From positions 1 through 5,859 of the forward strand of contig JASHSZ010000359.1 in assembly GCA_030040815.1 (NCBI GenBank): 5,859 nt of DNA, read 5' to 3'. Positions 4,949 to 5,859 of the stretch are shown one piece after another. This DNA comes from Streptosporangiaceae bacterium. GTDB lineage: Bacteria; Actinomycetota; Actinomycetes; Streptosporangiales; Streptosporangiaceae. A program made the translations under genes and the position numbers. Each line of letters begins with the position of its first letter. Position 1 is the stretch's first letter. The notes under the pieces are model-generated. The model saw only the letters and a program-made list of their open reading frames with translations. It made no database searches and had not been told where the DNA came from.

Positions 4949-5169
4949 CCGTCGCCTGGGCCGGGACACCTCCGGCCAAGAGCAGGCAACGCGCTGCTGG
5001 CTGCCGGGGCTTGAGCCCTAACGTGACCACGGCGAGGCCATCCTCCTGATGCACTACGACGTCCGGCGGATGCTGGACGCCCGTGCCCAGATGTCGCGGC
5101 GGCGCCCGAGACCAGCAGAATGCCGAGCCGATCGCGGCACGTTCCCGCGCCAAATCCGTCGGGAAATAA
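4938..5169 (+). pseudogene. Short broken ORF overlapping the 127-aa gene
   Basis: GTG 4938 starts a frame reading NSDRRLGRDTSGQEQATR and PGLEP, which ends at an in-frame TAA (5019-5021). The same frame resumes with HGEAILLMHYDVRRMLDARA, where nearly every codon ends in G or C. It then slips one base in a CGG run near 5095-5103 to ARDQQNAEPIAARSRAKSVG and a TAA at 5167-5169. If joined it would encode about 77 residues. Alternatively a separate ORF begins at ATG 5049. A TAA is harder to explain as an indel error than the other breaks here. No family recognised. The opposite strand is also open over much of this stretch, but its composition is less coding-like. Confidence 0.42.
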
Positions 5170-5234
5170 GCATGGACGTACTCGCCGGGCGCGGTGCGAC
5201 TGCAGTGGGCAGGTAAACGGCACCGCCAAGATGA

Positions 5235-5516
5235 CTTGTCAGCAGCAGAACATGTTGCTGGTTCAGCGCGAGGTTGCTGACCGGCGGTGAGCTGACTCGC
5301 GCGGAGTCCGTGCGACTGTTGCTGATTGCTGGCGAACACGCTCGCATGAATCCGTCGCTGTATGCGGACAACGGAAGGGAGTCAGCTGCGCGATCAGCGA
5401 CGGCCCCGGCGGGTTATGCCGCTCGACAGCATGCTGTCCGCATCGCCTGGTTAGCAGCCTGGGGCGACGATCTGGGGTGCCCGACGGCGAGAGGTACCGC
5501 AGTTACGATTGTGGCT
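5235..5516 (+). other. Open frame upstream of, and in phase with, the methyltransferase
   Basis: After a TGA at 5232-5234 the frame stays open through 5516 into the methyltransferase. Its middle part reads like protein (LTRAESVRLLLIAGEHARM, NPSLYADNGRESAA, ARQHAVRIAWLAAWGDDLG). G/C third-position bias is only moderate (about 65 percent by eye). A neighbouring frame just upstream (AKMTCQQQNMLLVQREVAD, about 5228-5284) could supply its beginning after a slip. It may be the end of a small broken gene or simply a stop-free intergenic region. There is no good evidence that it belongs to the methyltransferase, which has its own start signals. Confidence 0.3.
5504..5509 (+). promoter_or_regulatory. 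Candidate -10 box (TACGAT) of a leaderless promoter for the methyltransferase
   Basis: TACGAT matches TANNNT and ends 7 nt before GTG 5517, so transcription would begin at or next to the start codon. A weak -35 (CCGACG, 5481-5486) lies 17 nt upstream. No Shine-Dalgarno sequence is present. Confidence 0.5.
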
Positions 5517-5859
5517 GTGAGCGAGGCACCAGACTATGCGTTCCCGCATTCCGCAGCGGAAGAGACGCGCCGTCTTCGGCTGTTAGAGGAGCATCTCGAC
5601 CCGCTGACCAAGCGGCGCATTCAGCGTCTTGGAGTCGGCGAGGGCGCTAGGTGTCTGGAGATCGGCGGGGGGCGAGGGTCGATCACCCGGTGGCTGTCCG
5701 GTGTGGTCGGCCCCGCCGGGCGCGTGATCGCTACCGACTTGCAGATGGGGTTCCTGAGTGAGATAGACGTCTCGAACGTCGAGGTCATCCGGCACGACAT
5801 CCGCACCGGCACGTTCCCGCCCGGCTCTTTCGATCTCATCCATACCCGAGCGGTGCTCA
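5517..5859 (+). CDS. Class I SAM-dependent methyltransferase, N-terminal 114 residues (cut by window end)
   Basis: The protein transfers a methyl group from S-adenosylmethionine to an unknown acceptor. A charged helical cap (about residues 13-40, RRLRLLEEHLDPLTKRRI) precedes motif I, CLEIGGGRGSITRWL (46-60), the SAM-binding glycine loop. The strand GRVIATDL (68-75) carries the acidic residue that contacts the SAM ribose. RHDI (92-95) fits motif III, and SFDLIHTRAVL (104-114) fits motif IV at the window edge. About half to two-thirds of the domain lies beyond base 5859. GTG 5517 is chosen for the TACGAT box 7 nt upstream; GTG 5511 is an in-frame alternative adding two residues. Similar stand-alone methyltransferases are common in mycobacteria, with substrates mostly unknown. 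The enzyme class is secure; the substrate cannot be told. Confidence 0.86.
   Translation, partial: MSEAPDYAFPHSAAEETRRLRLLEEHLDPLTKRRIQRLGVGEGARCLEIGGGRGSITRWLSGVVGPAGRVIATDLQMGFLSEIDVSNVEVIRHDIRTGTFPPGSFDLIHTRAVL

Noticed and set aside
4686..5339. 217-aa minus-strand ORF
   Set aside because: It is antisense to the intact 127-aa gene and has Arg/Pro/Ala-rich shadow composition. A few stretches look protein-like, but the plus-strand reading has the better codon bias.
1..5859. tRNA, rRNA or CRISPR array
   Set aside because: No T-loop/acceptor pattern, conserved rRNA sequence or regularly spaced direct repeats were seen on either strand.

Overview
The window is high-GC DNA from an actinobacterium, most likely a Mycobacteriaceae member. 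The case rests on strong G/C preference at third codon positions, frequent GTG starts, TANNNT-type -10 boxes placed 6-7 nt before start codons (leaderless layout), and protein types familiar from mycobacteria. The genus is an inference. No rRNA, tRNA, CRISPR array or intact insertion sequence was seen.

Layout. (1) 1-284, minus strand: a broken fragment of a tyrosine recombinase (phage/ICE integrase), 5'-truncated by a stop codon and running off the left edge. (2) 285-799: about 500 bases with no intact gene; coding-like signal jumps between plus-strand frames. (3) 800-2242, minus strand: two membrane-protein genes (177 aa, then 167 aa), possibly with a short broken gene between them. (4) 2243-2608: a divergent intergenic region with a 47-nt near-perfect inverted repeat and a 16-bp palindrome. 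(5) 2609-2767, plus: a 52-aa two-helix membrane protein. (6) 2832-3364, plus: an OsmC/Ohr-family gene broken by four or five small indels. (7) 3446-5169, plus: a tightly packed run of small genes of unknown function. They are an Asp/Pro/Gly/Thr-rich protein with NPDG repeats, a possible small lipoprotein, a ~104-aa protein, a 127-aa intact protein, and a short broken ORF. Stops and starts overlap, so they probably form one operon driven by a leaderless promoter at 3433. (8) 5517-5859: the N-terminal 114 residues of a class I SAM-dependent methyltransferase, cut by the window edge.

The most striking global feature is that plausible coding repeatedly hops frame by single bases, often in short C or G runs. 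Two hops in the 4264 gene compensate each other. This fits either an indel-prone assembly of a high-GC genome or a decaying region beside an integrase remnant. The homopolymer bias favours the first, while the in-frame TAA at 5019 and the truncated integrase favour the second. The best candidate for something undescribed is the small-gene operon at 3446-5169, none of whose products I recognise. The long inverted repeat at 2446-2492 is the best non-coding signal.
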